This document shows positions 22,596-32,663 of a stretch of 64,000 bases of DNA, in pieces. This DNA is from Breviolum minutum Mf 1.05b.01 (taxonomy: Eukaryota > Sar > Dinophyceae > Suessiales > Symbiodiniaceae). Each line of letters starts with the position of its first letter. The stretch's first letter is position 1. The DNA lies in contig DF241016.1 in NCBI GenBank assembly GCA_000507305.1, forward strand, positions 28,917 to 92,916, in the 5' to 3' direction. Below the pieces are notes generated by a model. The model made no database searches, had not been told where the DNA came from, and saw only the letters and a program-made list of their open reading frames with translations. Position numbers and translations under genes: made by a program.

Positions 22596-24159
22596 ATGGC
22601 CGCCATGCTTTGGCGGATGCTTGAATCATGGTTTTTGTGTTTGCTGGTGCATCCGTGGATGGTCGCGGCTCAGTTTGGTGGTTTTGGTGGCTACACTCCA
22701 CCAGCACCTGTGTGCAAAGCCTTTCAGTGCCCATCTGGGCAGCAACCAGTCGGACGAGAAGATGTGGAGATTGTGAGCTATGGATGTAATGAAGCAGGAT
22801 TGAACGTGTTGAGCATGAAAAACTTTGATCCATCGAATCCCTATGCGGGGATGAACCAGCTCGGCAAAAATCTCAACAAATGCTGTGTAGAGCGAGATAT
22901 TTGCAAACAGACATGCGGCATGACGGCGAAGGAGTGTCATGATTCTTATCAGAAATGTCAGCAGAAGGTATGCAAGGGCGATCAGAACTGTCAACTGCAA
23001 GCCATGGTGGCGGACTTTGCTGGTGACCCGTATGATCAGGAGACGTTTGATTCGCCAACTCTGGGCAAGGAGAAGTTTGATCCCTTGGAATTCTGACTGC
23101 AAGCATCCACAAGCCACTCCAGACTCTTAGGTGTTAGGTCCTCTCGGTCTTAGGCACTTTGCATCAGCACATGTCAATAAGCAACAGGAACATCATGTAA
23201 CATCTATGAGTCATTCATGAGCCATATATGCTTGCATCCATCGTGACCGTCTCCAAGCTGGTCCCTTTGATCTAAGGAATCGAAGTGCCGAGGTTATAAC
23301 AAAGCCCAGGAGACGGTCTGCCAGTGCTTACCGAAAAGTCAGATCAAGGGGGCCAACGAAAAAAAGTTGAAGGCCTTCTACCAGAAATTTAATCCAGAAA
23401 AACTGGATGACAAAGGTGCGGCGGGAATCAGAGACCCAAAAAATCACATCCAATCGAACCGCTTTTCGTATGTTTTCATGGTCTTTGGTGCACATAATCA
23501 ATTCCTGCGGCTTTAGGTCGAGGATTTTGGGTGGGAAAACACATGTAGGCGGGGGAAGAGCCATGGATATCCACCTGCCTGTGATCTTGTTTTGGCTCAG
23601 GTGAGATCAAAGAGGTGGAAGAAGTGTGGAAGAAATGGCAAGGGAAAGAAGCCTCAATGTTTATGGCCTTGGCCAGCAAGTACAAAGATCCTTTTCATGC
23701 AAAGGTTTTGTTGAGGTTGGTGGGAGTTTTTGGTGTAGTTGATCAAGTGCGTGGAATAGATGTACTGACTTGTGCTGACAGGTGCTCAAGTAAGAGCATA
23801 AAACAATTTCTTGTACGTACAGCGTATAATCGGGTTGTTTTTACGAGGGCTCCCAAGATTCACACCTCCTTTTTTGTGCTTGTGAAGATGATCCTGATAT
23901 ATCCTGATGACAGGCATAGACATTTACGTTTTTTGTCTGTAGGTTTTCCAGTTCAGCTTTATCCCAGGATAAAGCGGTGAAGATGAAAGAGAAGCCAAAA
24001 CCAGCATTCAATGATCCTCCGAAGTCTAAGAAAAACGAACCTTCATCAGATTCATCAGAGAGTCCACTGGAAAGTGAAGACAGTGAAAGTGAGGCAGGGT
24101 TAAGGGATGCCGGTGACACTGCATGGATGTCCATGTTAAGTGATGATTTTGGCAACTGA
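22596..24159 (+). CDS. Secreted group XII phospholipase A2-like protein, catalytic His replaced
   Basis: Four exons splice cleanly: 22596-23094, 23293-23415, 23601-23686 and 23968-24159, giving 299 residues and TGA at 24157-24159. Residues 1-25 form a signal peptide (hydrophobic LCLLVHP core). Residues 40-140 carry the cysteine pattern of the PLA2G12 family, with NKCCVERDICKQTCG at the active-site helix. Phospholipases A2 have CCxxHDxC there; here residue 100 is Arg, while Asp101 and the cysteines remain. Exon 2 supplies CYNKAQETVCQC, matching the family's C-x-x-Y...Q...C-x-C tail. The C-terminus is acidic, Ser/Glu-rich and ends LSDDFGN. Introns 1 and 3 need GA-AG ends; intron 2 is GT-AG. Without the His it may bind lipid or partners rather than hydrolyse, as proposed for animal group XIIB, which also lacks it. 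Confidence 0.75.
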
Positions 24160-24190
24160 CACACACACACACAAACACGCATACAGTGGA
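24160..24190. repeat. CA-rich simple repeat
   Basis: A short ACACACAC tract follows directly after the stop of the phospholipase-like gene, probably in its 3' UTR. Confidence 0.6.
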
Positions 24191-24687
24191 AAGCATATAT
24201 TTATACACACATGGCATGCTGTAGTACAGTATACATCAGTATATCCGTCTACCAATATCAATAGGCTAGATTGTTACTTGACCGAAAGTTTCATGCACCT
24301 AAAATCAGCCATGTAAGCAATATGTCAGGCAATTCCCACACCCAAAACAGCCTTGTAAGGTACAGTACCTTCATTGTAGGAACCTGAACATTTTACCAAT
24401 GTGTGGTAATGCGTTGGTTTTTGGAGCCAGTCTTCTCAGCATCATTTGTTTGGTGGGTTTAGTTTACATGTCATGGTTCGAACCACGCATGGGAAGCCTT
24501 GTCAATGCTAGTGGAGTCTGAGGTTGTATGATACTATTACGGTTTCATTTGCGTTCAATTGTTAAAATGCTCCTATTTTGAAATTGCAATCACTGTCATT
24601 CGACATGTCCGTTGTTTTTTAATTAAGATTCTCCCGATTGCCTCGAGGGTTGTCCGGTTGGGGTAGGAAACTTCTCAAATCCTTCAG

Positions 24688-24730
24688 GCATTTGATGAGG
24701 AACTGAAAATGTTGCTGGAGAAGAAGGACG
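24688..24730 (+). CDS. Short helical exon (UVR-like gene)
   Basis: Between AATCCTTCAG and a GTCGTT donor the frame gives AFDEELKMLLEKKD. It probably belongs with the exon at 25,131, since a helix with this composition commonly precedes a UVR-type helical pair. The phases do not join directly, so another exon is missing. Confidence 0.4.
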
Positions 24731-25130
24731 GTCGTTGCTTCAATGACTTGACATGTCATTGACAACCCCCAACTTCGCACTTACACCCCAGGAATCCCCA
24801 GGAGACATTTGACAAATTTGAAAATCGATGTCAAGTTTCCGCTCATTTCGCATATGTTGCATCAAACTAATTAAAACTATTAACATAGCAAGGCGAGACG
24901 GATCACAGTTGTTTGTTTTTGGTGGTTGTTGCAGACAAAATGGTTGGTGCAAACAGGATGGCTACTGTACATCCCTGTCAGATTAGCAATAGACAAAGTA
25001 GAACATGTCTCTAGGGATGCCTGTCTCAGTTCATACAGATACATCAATGGATTAAAAGTCCTAGAACACAAATCCTACAAATATTTGCAACATCTATCAC
25101 ACCTCGGTTCCAATTTTCTTCAGCAATCAG

Positions 25131-25244
25131 GAAGCAGCCAAGGCTGATGAGGACTTCGACCAAGCAGAGGAACTGAAGAAAAAAGTAGAGGAGATTGGGC
25201 TCCAAAGCAGTGACATCCCCCAATTCCTATCAAAGTGGTCATGA
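25131..25244 (+). CDS. UVR-motif-like terminal exon
   Basis: After CAGCAATCAG the frame encodes EAAKADEDFDQAEELKKKVE, EIGLQSSDIPQFLSKWS and TGA at 25242-25244. A-x-x-x-E-D-F-x-x-A-x-x-L-K/R-x-x-I/V is the UVR pattern (a helical hairpin first known from UvrB/UvrC and found in many other proteins). In eukaryotic algae such motifs occur in scaffold and chloroplast-regulator proteins; the parent protein here is not identified. Confidence 0.55.
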   Translation, partial: EAAKADEDFDQAEELKKKVEEIGLQSSDIPQFLSKWS

Positions 25245-25743
25245 AAATCAACAGTAGATAAAACATGATAAAACGGTATAAAATGGTGGTTTCAGCATGT
25301 TTTTCATGATATGTTTGTGTCGTGCAAGACGTTCCCAAGCGTGGCAGGTGGCATTCCCACGGGCCAGACAAGGTTTAGATGTGTTTAGGATAGAACCAGT
25401 ACCGCCAATTGCAACCAGACGTGTCATGCCCCATGGCCTTTGCATTTGTCAACAGGTTTGAATCGTTCTTGCCTCGTTTCTGTGTCTTCAGTTGATAACA
25501 TTGAAATATCTTCAATCAACAAAAGTCTTCGAACGTGCTGGCTCCAAGTGAGTAGATGACCGCAGAAAGATAAGCAATCCCCACCCTCTCAACGCCCCTG
25601 GACCGGCTAAAAACCGGAATGAATGAATCTGAAGCTTAGTTTAGGATGGTTATATAAGGGACATTGCAGGACTAGTTGTGTTTGTCAACAAGGCAAGTAA
25701 ATGTACGTAATATAGTAAGCCGTTTTTGTGTGTTTGTCAACTT

Positions 25744-25887
25744 ATGGTGTTGGATGGTGTCAACATCATCGTTGGACAATCCAGCCGTCCACTTGGTTCC
25801 TGGCCCCTGACTCAGGAGTTGAAGCAGCAAGAAATTGCGAGATTGAAAACCAAAAAAGATGCAATGCTCAAGGAAGAAACTTGTTGA
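25744..25887 (+). CDS. Exon with coiled-coil Lys/Glu tail, unknown
   Basis: From ATG at 25744 the frame encodes MVLDGVNIIVGQSSRPLGSW, PLTQELKQQEIARLKTKKDA and MLKEETC, then TGA. A short hydrophobic N-terminus is followed by a charged coiled-coil-like segment. A CTCAG acceptor lies inside (before GAGTTG), so the exon may be split. The minus-strand frame over it is a shadow. Confidence 0.45.
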   Translation: MVLDGVNIIVGQSSRPLGSWPLTQELKQQEIARLKTKKDAMLKEETC

Positions 25888-26579
25888 TAGACTTCCATGT
25901 TGCCAAAACACAAGGTGTCTGTATTGGTTATCAAATTACTCCTCGCGATGTATGGTACACATTCCGACAAGATGAGTCCATATATTAGACATCAACATCG
26001 AAATGCATCGAACATGTTTTGATATGCATGTCCTGGCCCAACAAGAAATCGTTTGCACTCCTAAAAGCAGCCATGCTCCAGATTCAAATCCATATTGGTC
26101 AAGCACCTGTCATACGCTTTCGGTAGATCAACATGGAACGGAAAAAAGTGGATCATTCAAGGGCAAATGTCAACTGGCAAGAGAGGAACATGGTCTGGAT
26201 ACAATGGGGTTGGCATTGCCGTGTTACACTGATTGCCAGTGGTACATGACACTTACCAGTAATTGGATTGCTTGAAACTGGCATATATATATATATTATA
26301 CAATTGGCAATGTTGACAACCAGTGAGAGGGAGCCTTGCTACGGGTCACTGATCACTTGCCATGCTGGTGCATACATGGTAGAATAATAGGTGTTGATTG
26401 ATATTTGTACATGTCATTTGATATAACATGTATAGATTATGATAATTACACGACATGTATACTGTACTTGTTTTGGTTATTATGCATATGTACGCTATTG
26501 TATGTTTATATACATTAATATATCCAAAACTAGGTACCGTTTGTTTGTTTTTGTCTTCCCATTCCCCCCTTGGGCCGAG

Positions 26580-26624
26580 GAAAAGTACTTGGAGGCCAAA
26601 GCTCTGAAGCTGGCTTGGCACTAA
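26580..26624 (+). CDS. Short terminal exon
   Basis: After a strong pyrimidine tract ending GGGCCGAG, the frame gives EKYLEAKALKLAWH and TAA at 26622-26624. It would extend the coiled-coil character of the exon at 25,744 and probably ends that gene. Confidence 0.45.
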   Translation, partial: EKYLEAKALKLAWH

Positions 26625-26916
26625 CTTGTTTTTTTTAAGATTTTGCCACCGTTATGGGTACTGTAAGAAATTTGGACATGACAACAAGTTTACACAGAAA
26701 TATATACTTTTCATATCCACATATTTTTGTATAATTTATATAATTTGCTTAAGTGAATATATATATATACCCATCCTTTTTTTGTAGGTGGGAAAATGAC
26801 GCCCATGTATGTATAGATATTTATATATATATATACATATTGTTTTTTTCTAGAAACACGTGTATCAAATGGTACACTTGCATACAAGTCGTGCCCGTTT
26901 GGTTTTCACGGGCTAG

Positions 26917-26962
26917 ACATGAATCAACGAGGAAAGCTCGCATTGCGAAATTGGAGTTGTGA
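26917..26962 (+). CDS. Possible short terminal exon
   Basis: The frame gives HESTRKARIAKLEL, then TGA at 26960-26962, after GGGCTAG. It is basic, short and unconfirmed. Confidence 0.25.
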
Positions 26963-27052
26963 CGTCTCCAGAGCTGTGGCAAAATAGTGGCCCGGTGGTA
27001 GATTCAAATGGTCGAACGGAAGGATGGTTGCTGTAGATCACCATCAGGGTGG

Positions 27053-27071
27053 AGAGAGAGAGAGAGAGAGA
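27053..27071. repeat. GA dinucleotide microsatellite
   Basis: An uninterrupted GA repeat of about 19 nt, probably intronic. Confidence 0.8.
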
Positions 27072-27231
27072 CTGAATGGATTTTGAAAGGCTCCGCACTG
27101 ATAGAGGAAACACATGGGACCAGGCATGGCATGATGCTACAGGACATCGAGCGTTTAGATTCTGATAGTTCTCTATTCATGCAGGCACGCTAATTACAGT
27201 TGTTTCGCCGCAACAAGTAAGTCACGAGTCA

Positions 27232-27381
27232 TCAGTCAAGACGCTTGATGTAGTTCAAGTGTATGTCTATGAATTCCTGGGATGCACTTCCAAATGTTTT
27301 TCCATCCAATGTTTTCTTGGTGTAATGTAACGTCAATCTCTCGAAGACGTTTCGATGCATCCATTCCTTTATAAGTGGTAC
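27232..27381 (-). CDS. Possible minus-strand terminal exon, unknown
   Basis: On the minus strand, after TTTCAG, the frame encodes VPLIKEWMHRNVFERLTLHY, TKKTLDGKTFGSASQEFIDI and HLNYIKRLD, then TGA. A second minus frame and a plus frame are also open, so this is tentative. Confidence 0.35.
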   Translation of the reverse strand, partial: VPLIKEWMHRNVFERLTLHYTKKTLDGKTFGSASQEFIDIHLNYIKRLD

Positions 27382-27978
27382 CTGAAACACCAGTCCTCGC
27401 CTCGTGGGATGAGGACCAAAGAGATGCGTCCAAGGACATCGAAGGGTGACCCTTGTGTGAGGGTTGGCCAAAAGGCGCCAAACAAAATGATGCGAACTGC
27501 CCGCAATCGCACCAAATGTAGACGAAGCATGGTGAAGCCTTAGTTTTGACACAAGACTAGATCGGATAGATAGAATAGATCAAATAAATTCAAATAGATG
27601 TAATGCACGATGATCTAAGGAGTCCCAGTTCGAGTTCGAGATGCAAACATGAATATTGGGATAATACAGGGCTGCAGTGACATGCAATGCTGGCAATAGT
27701 TTATACATGTATTATCATGTATTATCCAGTGTTCCTTGGAAGTTGCCTCCTTGCATGATTTGAAAAAGGTCCACTGCGAGTTGTGTTAGTCTACTCTAAG
27801 ATTTTGAGTCATCACATATCATCTAAATTTAGCCATGCTGATCTCCTCCACGTGGCGAATGGTGGTTGAGTAGGGGCCCCAAACCTATTTTCAGCTTAGT
27901 GAAGCACCATGAAACACCATTGAATCAGATATGCTGTGCTGTCGCTTCTGTATGCGTAGTGGGCGTTCACTCTTCCAG

Positions 27979-28194
27979 CGTACCAGCCCGATTTTGTGTT
28001 TAACGGGCAGGTCCGGAATCCGGACAGTTCCAGCATTGCCATATTTGGTGGCCAAGGTCTTCCTTGTGGGCCTCAAATGTCCAGATGTCAGGATGACGTT
28101 TTGCGCTGTTTGGATTCTTGCGGAGCACACAGGCATTCAGGACCTTGGAAACCAGTGCTGAAGGATGGTTTCCTGCTTCCTTCACTACCGCCGG
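27979..28194 (+). CDS. Cysteine-containing exon, unknown
   Basis: After the acceptor CTCTTCCAG the frame is open for about 71 codons: YQPDFVFNGQVRNPDSSSIA, IFGGQGLPCGPQMSRCQDDV, LRCLDSCGAHRHSGPWKPVL and KDGFLLPSLPPG, with a GTAGAT donor. Four cysteines in a short span suggest a secreted or disulphide-bonded domain. No family was recognised. Confidence 0.55.
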
Positions 28195-28389
28195 GTAGAT
28201 TTAGTTCAGTGCCAGTCTTGAAAGTGGCGGAGAAAGTGGTGCAAGAAAAGGCGTGCTCAGGAGGTCAAAGGAGGTCAAGAAGACCAGACATCCTGGTGGT
28301 GATTTGATGGGGGGGAAGCAGACTGAAGCTACATGAAGTTCCTTCAGAACCTAACTTTCTTCCTGTTTCGTGTCCAATGATTGTCGCAG

Positions 28390-28493
28390 AAGGAGCTGTG
28401 ACTACACATGGATACGCAATGATAATGTACCATGCCCATGAGCATTCCATGACCCAGAAGTTGGTTGCAACTGTGGTGAATGAGGCAGATTAA
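28390..28493 (+). CDS. Terminal exon, unknown
   Basis: After TTGTCGCAG the frame gives GAVTTHGYAMIMYHAHEHSM and TQKLVATVVNEAD, with TAA at 28491-28493. It probably ends the gene of the exon at 27,979, with a missing exon between. Confidence 0.5.
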
Positions 28494-28609
28494 TGAAGCA
28501 CCTGAAAAGCACTGGATGATGGTCTCGCCTCACTGATGTCCTGTTCCATCCTGTTCATCCAGGGATATTCCTTGGGTCCTGCCAGCCCCCAGCTCCAAGA
28601 CTGGCACAG

Positions 28610-28675
28610 GTGGTGTTGGAGGCACTATGCCAGGATTGGCAAGCCTTGCGCTTTGCCTCTCCAAAACTCACTGAG
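28610..28675 (+). CDS. DUF4116 repeat exon (second block, unit 1)
   Basis: The exon is 22 codons, phase 0-0, between CTGGCACAG and a GTGCCA donor. It encodes VVLEALCQDWQALRFASPKL and TE. It has the V-V-L-x-A-x-x-x-D-W-x-A-L-x-F-A-S-P-x-L core, ending just before the position where other units have D-R-E. Confidence 0.7.
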
Positions 28676-29089
28676 GTGCCAGGGATGAGGAATGGATCAG
28701 AAGAATGGAAATTACACTATATATGCATACTTGATATATCATTGATTGATATTTAGTAACATAGTATTATAGTATTATGGTATGGTTTCATGGTTATACA
28801 TTACTGTATATTGGCCAAAAAGATCCAAAATGCAGCATAGGAAAGAGAACAGACTGCAACTTCCAGGCCTCAAGGAAGCTTTTGAAATGATTTCAAGTCC
28901 AAATCCATTGGTTGCTTCTATTTTTTCCTTGATACACTGATACACTTTCAGAACCCACTTTTTGACTAGTGACCAAATTGCTCAAAATGTGGGTGCGTCC
29001 ACTTTGCTTCCTGTACTTAGATGTATACTTAGTACAGTTCCCTGCTTACACTATTTGCATGTATTTCGGTTGGTGGGACGGTGGTTCAG

Positions 29090-29215
29090 GACCCCCAAGT
29101 GGTAATGACGGCCTTGCGCTGGGATGCTGGGGCCATGGCTTTGGCATCACCCAAGCTACGGGCAGCACCGTGGCGCAATGAGCTTGAAAGAATGAGATTC
29201 AGGGATGCTGAAGAG
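29090..29215 (+). CDS. DUF4116-like repeat exon
   Basis: After GTGGTTCAG a phase-0 frame gives DPQVVMTALRWDAGAMALAS, PKLRAAPWRNELERMRFRDA and EE. The start matches a repeat unit (V-V-x-x-A-L-x-x-D-x-x-A-M-x-L-A-S-P-x-L-R). The tail departs from the consensus and the donor is not fixed. Confidence 0.55.
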
Positions 29216-29669
29216 GAAGGATACATGCACATGTTTGAATATCATATGCAGATATTATACGTAAATGTGTATTTATATATATCAGCTATATCTTGGATTC
29301 CTTTTGTAGTTTGGGATTGTATTCTTGTTCTTTAACGCACTGTCAAGCTGGGTTGGGGTTGATTCTTAGTAGATTTGAGCATCCATGAATTGCACATCCA
29401 TCTCACTACGGAAGCGAGTCTCCTCGGGGATCAACATTCAGAAAGGGTAGGCAGGCCCAGGTAGACATAATTCCCAAAACAAGTTAAAAAGTGCGACCAT
29501 GGCTTCTGCCAAATTTTATCGAAGGTTCTCTCAGTTCTACCCATCAGAGGCATGGAATCATGCAGATAGGAACAATATTGTGCCTATCTCCATTTCTTAC
29601 TCGTAAGGTCGAAATCATGGTCAAATCTGAACATGGACAGGCTCAGTTTGTTGTCCTATGACCTTTCAG

Positions 29670-29753
29670 GATATGCCCTTTATGCTGGACGCGGTGCAAC
29701 AGCAAGGTCTCAGCTTGCAATTTGCATCCAAGGAACTTCAGGCAAATTTGAAG
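29670..29753 (+). CDS. DUF4116 repeat exon
   Basis: The exon is 28 codons, phase 0-0, between ACCTTTCAG and a GTGGGA donor: DMPFMLDAVQQQGLSLQFAS, KELQANLK. D-A-V-Q-Q-Q-G-x-x-L-Q-F-A-S-x-x-L-x-x-N-L-K is a clear unit. Confidence 0.65.
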
Positions 29754-30001
29754 GTGGGACAAAAAGACTGGGGTTTGAGCTTGTAAAAAATGTGCGGTGG
29801 CAGATGCATGCAGATGCATGTTTCTGACAATTGCGTGAACTTGTTGTCACTGTTTCGGATTGTTTCGGTTGATGAATGGATATGAATGGCACATGTAACA
29901 AAATACCGGCACACACCTGGTCCATCCTTATGTCGCATGGGATTTGGAAAACATTTCCATCCACAGAATTGGGGCATAATGGGTCTATGATGCGCCTTGA
30001 G

Positions 30002-30061
30002 GTGGTTCGTGCTGCAGTAAAGCAAGAGGGCCAAGCTTTACGCCACTTGGCCCTGCCACAG
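30002..30061 (+). CDS. DUF4116 repeat exon
   Basis: Between CGCCTTGAG and a GTCCCC donor lie 20 phase-0 codons, VVRAAVKQEGQALRHLALPQ. An earlier acceptor at 29,966 would add ELGHNGSMMRLE in frame. The V-V-x-A-A-V-K-Q-x-G-x-A-L core is complete. Confidence 0.65.
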
Positions 30062-30358
30062 GTCCCCAAAGGAAGCATTAAATCAAAACCTTTCAAATTA
30101 CTTAAACAAAAAAACACAAAAAACCTAATTTATTTAACGTTTGAACACATACCATCCTAAAAGGAAAGTAGTCTTCCACTTCCAGCCATCATTTTGCCGG
30201 TGTGCTAGTTGTTAGGAGGGTAGTGCTTCATACCTCTCTCAGAGGATTACGGTATCTTCCTGGCAAATGTTTTTTGGGAATGAGTTCATCGGGCATTTGG
30301 TCTGAGAAGCCCAATGACACTGATGAAGTGCAGCATTGGGACTAAGGATATGCCTCAG

Positions 30359-30432
30359 GGGAGCTGCAAAAGATGGAGGAAGTCGTATTGGAAGCCATCG
30401 AGCAAGATTGGAGGACTGCAGATTTAGCATAG
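30359..30432 (+). CDS. DUF4116-like repeat exon with stop
   Basis: After TGCCTCAG the frame gives ELQKMEEVVLEAIEQDWRTA and DLA, then TAG at 30430-30432. It matches the first half of a unit (E-V-V-L-E-A-I-x-x-D-W-x-x-A). The stop means either the end of a protein or an undetected non-GT donor just before it. Confidence 0.55.
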
Positions 30433-31267
30433 TGTTTCTTTCCTAGTGGGCTTTTCAAGTCCAGCATTATGAGAACGGAAGCAAATAGGGAGACGTGTAA
30501 TATGGATACGGCTCAGAGTTTTGATATTTCCAAAATGAACCTAGCAAGACTAAAGAAAATCATGTGTTTTGAAGGACTGCAACAAACCCACATAATTTCA
30601 GACTGTAGACTTAAAATGAGCTACCTTTGTCCGCCGACCATACCAAGTTGACACCATTAAAATTGGTAAGGCAAGAAACTACGACAAGAAACTACATATG
30701 CCCTACGGAAGCAAGATTCTTAGGGGAACATAACATACTGTAATCTGCACGGGGAAAAACATGTTTTGATATTTGCACATATTTATACATATCGCCCAAA
30801 AACGGCGAAGATATCTCACATGATGTCATAGCCATGGCCCTCCGACCTGCCCTGTCAGAAGTACACACCCACATCACACCCACACTGATTGTTGATGCAA
30901 CAGACGACTTTAAAATCACTTTATATACAATATATTTTACTCCTGGGTGTATAGCTATAAAATGTGGCTAAACATCTTTGTAGCTGTGCAGAACAAAGTC
31001 CCCAAGCATGCGAATCCATGTTATGCATGTTGCATGTCCATGTGTTACTGTTACAGTAGGTGTTTGGGAAGATTTGCTCATTTCTATTTTGGCAACTTGC
31101 AGCGGCGTGATGAACGTTCCGGGAGGATGTTGCACACGTTTGTGGGAATCTCTATCAATTTATGGGCAACCATGGGTGACAAGTGACATGATCATGCAAG
31201 TGGACATTGATAGTGATTTTTTAGGTATGCTTGCCTCGCACTTGTAGCCACGCGTATTTTTTTCCAG

Positions 31268-31345
31268 CTGCGAGGGCTTACCAGTATGCTGCCGCACACC
31301 TCTTCGAAGACAGCAGCTTTTGTTTGAAGGCAGTGCAGAGGACTT
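31268..31345 (+). CDS. DUF4116-like repeat exon
   Basis: After TTTTTTTCCAG the frame gives ARAYQYAAAHLFEDSSFCLK and AVQR. This is Y-x-Y-A-A-x-x-L-x-x-D-x-x-F-x-L-x-A-V, the second half of one unit and start of the next. The donor is uncertain; the frame stops at 31,348. Confidence 0.5.
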
Positions 31346-32123
31346 CTTAACATGCGTATGCATGTTCAATCGTTTTCGTTGCTCTTGTGTTTGGAGGGGA
31401 TATTCTCAATCATCTCAGGAGTTGGCGGGTGCTGAAGGTTCTGCCTGTTGCACAGAGGCCGGAAGGAGGGTAGCACATGTCACATACCCGGATTACCCTA
31501 GTGTTTTCCAAAAGTTTGAGATGAGATGATAAAGGTTACGAGGAGTGAACCTTGATGGAATTTGATGAATGACTGTATGACTATAGATACACGGATTGGA
31601 CTACCCTCTATCAACTGGACATAGCAAGATTCTTACTGATTCTTTGCAGATGGTCCCGCGATGGGTCGTTCAGATAGATCTCAACCATAATTGATGATTT
31701 TCAGGATTTTTCGGGTATTGTGCTTGCCAAATCTCATCATTTGGGAAATTGCTGATCCACTGGTGGAGAACATTGGTTGTCAAATCATGTCGGTTGGAAT
31801 CATTTGGGCATGATTGGACATCCTGATTTCGATGAAGCCATGAGCCCTGGGTTGAAACGCGAATGGATCAGCATACCAACGAGACTTTTGTGATATGTTC
31901 CTGTTCAAGATCTTCCCAAGAATCGTTGCGAATCAACAGCTAAAAAATCAATCACACATACTAATTTGCATGAATTTACCTGATAAATGTGGGTTTCCAT
32001 TTTTGGATATCATTTTTCAAATTTCTTTGGAAACTGTTATTTTGGTCCTGTTGGGATGTCATACAGCTTGTAACCGCTTATAACTATGAACTATCCTTAT
32101 ATATTTATATATCATCCCTGCAG

Positions 32124-32234
32124 TTGTGCCAAGCTTCTCTCGCCAGGGCGGAACGGCGTATCGTGGAAAGCGCGGTGCGACAGAATGGCCTAGCATTGGA
32201 GTGGGCGTCCGAGGATTTGAGGGCAGATCGCGAC
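32124..32234 (+). CDS. DUF4116 repeat exon (best unit)
   Basis: The exon is 37 codons, phase 0-0, between ATCCCTGCAG and a GTGGCA donor. It encodes LCQASLARAERRIVESAVRQ, NGLALEWASEDLRADRD, which follows the consensus nearly throughout: I-V-x-x-A-V-R-Q-N-G-L-A-L-E-W-A-S-E-D-L-R-A-D-R-D. Confidence 0.75.
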
Positions 32235-32591
32235 GTGGCACCTTGGTGAGAGGTAAGTTGGGGAGAATGGCAGAGGTTGGTGCTGAGAGGTGGGTGTTTT
32301 CCCTTCGCATGGATGTGGATGGATAGTTTTTTTTGGAATTCGTGGATTTAGTTCTATCAGAGGGCGGTAAGTATTACTTACACAAAATTACGGCGACCAA
32401 TCCAAAGACAAAAACAATATGATATAATTATATAATTAAGTGTTTCTATAGTGTTTAATATATAGTAATACAGCTATGTCATAAATCTTCTTCTTTAGTT
32501 TGGTGCTTGGGAAATGACGTTAGTTACCCATATTTTCTTAGGGTTTCCCAGTTTGTTTTTGGGAAGTAATTTTTTCCGTCCAAAAACTCAG

Positions 32592-32663
32592 GTCCGAACC
32601 GCGGTCCGCTGCACCTGGCAAGCTGCACGCTTCGCACTGGGTGCTGCACGCCAGGACAAAGAG
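32592..32663 (+). CDS. DUF4116 repeat exon
   Basis: The exon is 24 codons, phase 0-0, between AAAACTCAG and a GTGCTG donor: VRTAVRCTWQAARFALGAAR, QDKE. An in-frame extension to a GTGTGG donor at 32,714 is also possible. As in other units, the exon ends right after the D-x-E that precedes the next V-L. Confidence 0.6.

Noticed and set aside
23586..23600. TTTTGGCTCAG, resembling the 3' part of the dinoflagellate spliced leader, as a possible retroposition relict
   Set aside because: It is the acceptor end of intron 2 in the phospholipase-like gene; the match is short and the intron context explains it.
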